Below are positions 63,941 through 64,000 of a DNA stretch of 64,000 nt, in pieces. Source of the stretch: Pycnopodia helianthoides (Eukaryota > Echinodermata > Asteroidea > Forcipulatida > Asteriidae); contig CM063252.1 of assembly GCA_032158295.1 (NCBI GenBank), positions 16,021,952 to 16,085,951 on the forward strand. The letters run 5' to 3'. Positions within the stretch are counted from its first letter, which is position 1. Each line of letters begins with the position of its first letter. The position numbers and the translations under genes are program-made. The notes beneath the pieces are model-generated. The model searched no databases. It was not told the DNA's origin and saw only the letters and a list, made by a program, of their open reading frames with translations.

Positions 63941-64000
63941 CTGTAAAGAGAGACAACAACAATGTTGTGTGCACGGCAGAGGGACAACATAAAAGCCGGC

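Noticed and set aside
62932..63327. 131-codon minus-strand open frame
   Set aside because: Purine-rich, repeat-like DNA. The translation has no family resemblance and no matching splice phases for FANCA.

Overview
This is animal nuclear DNA: AT-rich, intron-rich, and full of tRNA-derived SINEs, MITEs, fold-backs and minisatellites. The two recognisable housekeeping genes, UFL1 and FANCA, are clearly diverged from the vertebrate versions. Together with a tandem array of intronless rhodopsin-type receptors, this suggests a marine deuterostome invertebrate, probably an echinoderm such as a sea star. The species call is inference. The gene calls rest on motif recognition plus GT/AG boundaries and intron phases that I checked by hand.

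Layout, right to left, because both host genes lie on the minus strand. FANCA (Fanconi anaemia core complex) enters from the right edge and ends at 5282. I resolved 28 coding exons (W1-W28, 63940 to 5282) whose phases agree at every junction. They give about 1,170 codons with one terminal stop. The 5' part of the gene lies beyond the right edge, and about 70 residues expected between W2 and W3 were not found. UFL1 (UFM1 E3 ligase) follows FANCA head-to-tail: exon 1 with the start codon is at 2814-2893, exon 2 is at 81-226, and the rest runs off the left edge.

The W5-W6 intron of FANCA (25251-53151, about 27.9 kb) holds an array of class A GPCR genes on the opposite (+) strand, with a basic period of about 3.09 kb. 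There are three intact 320-codon copies (G1 26579, G6 45402, G7 48497). Two copies carry small frameshifts (G2 one T, G5 two bases), one has a premature stop that removes the C-tail (G3), one has a large internal deletion (G4), and one is a decayed 3' relic (G8). The copies are mosaics: membrane and C-tail segments are nearly identical, while the extracellular and ligand-facing segments differ. They are plausibly sensory receptors of the lineage-specific kind known from echinoderms, but no ligand can be inferred.

Mobile DNA explains most of the rest. It includes a 2,977-bp TTAA-flanked long-TIR element whose empty site survives in sister units, and a CGTC-ended TIR family with 4-bp target duplications and internal copies of its own terminus. 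There are also TTAA MITEs (one abutting a FANCA splice acceptor), at least two tRNA-SINE families, a non-LTR retrotransposon relic, a long nested palindrome in UFL1 intron 1, and minisatellites of 68 bp and 34 bp.
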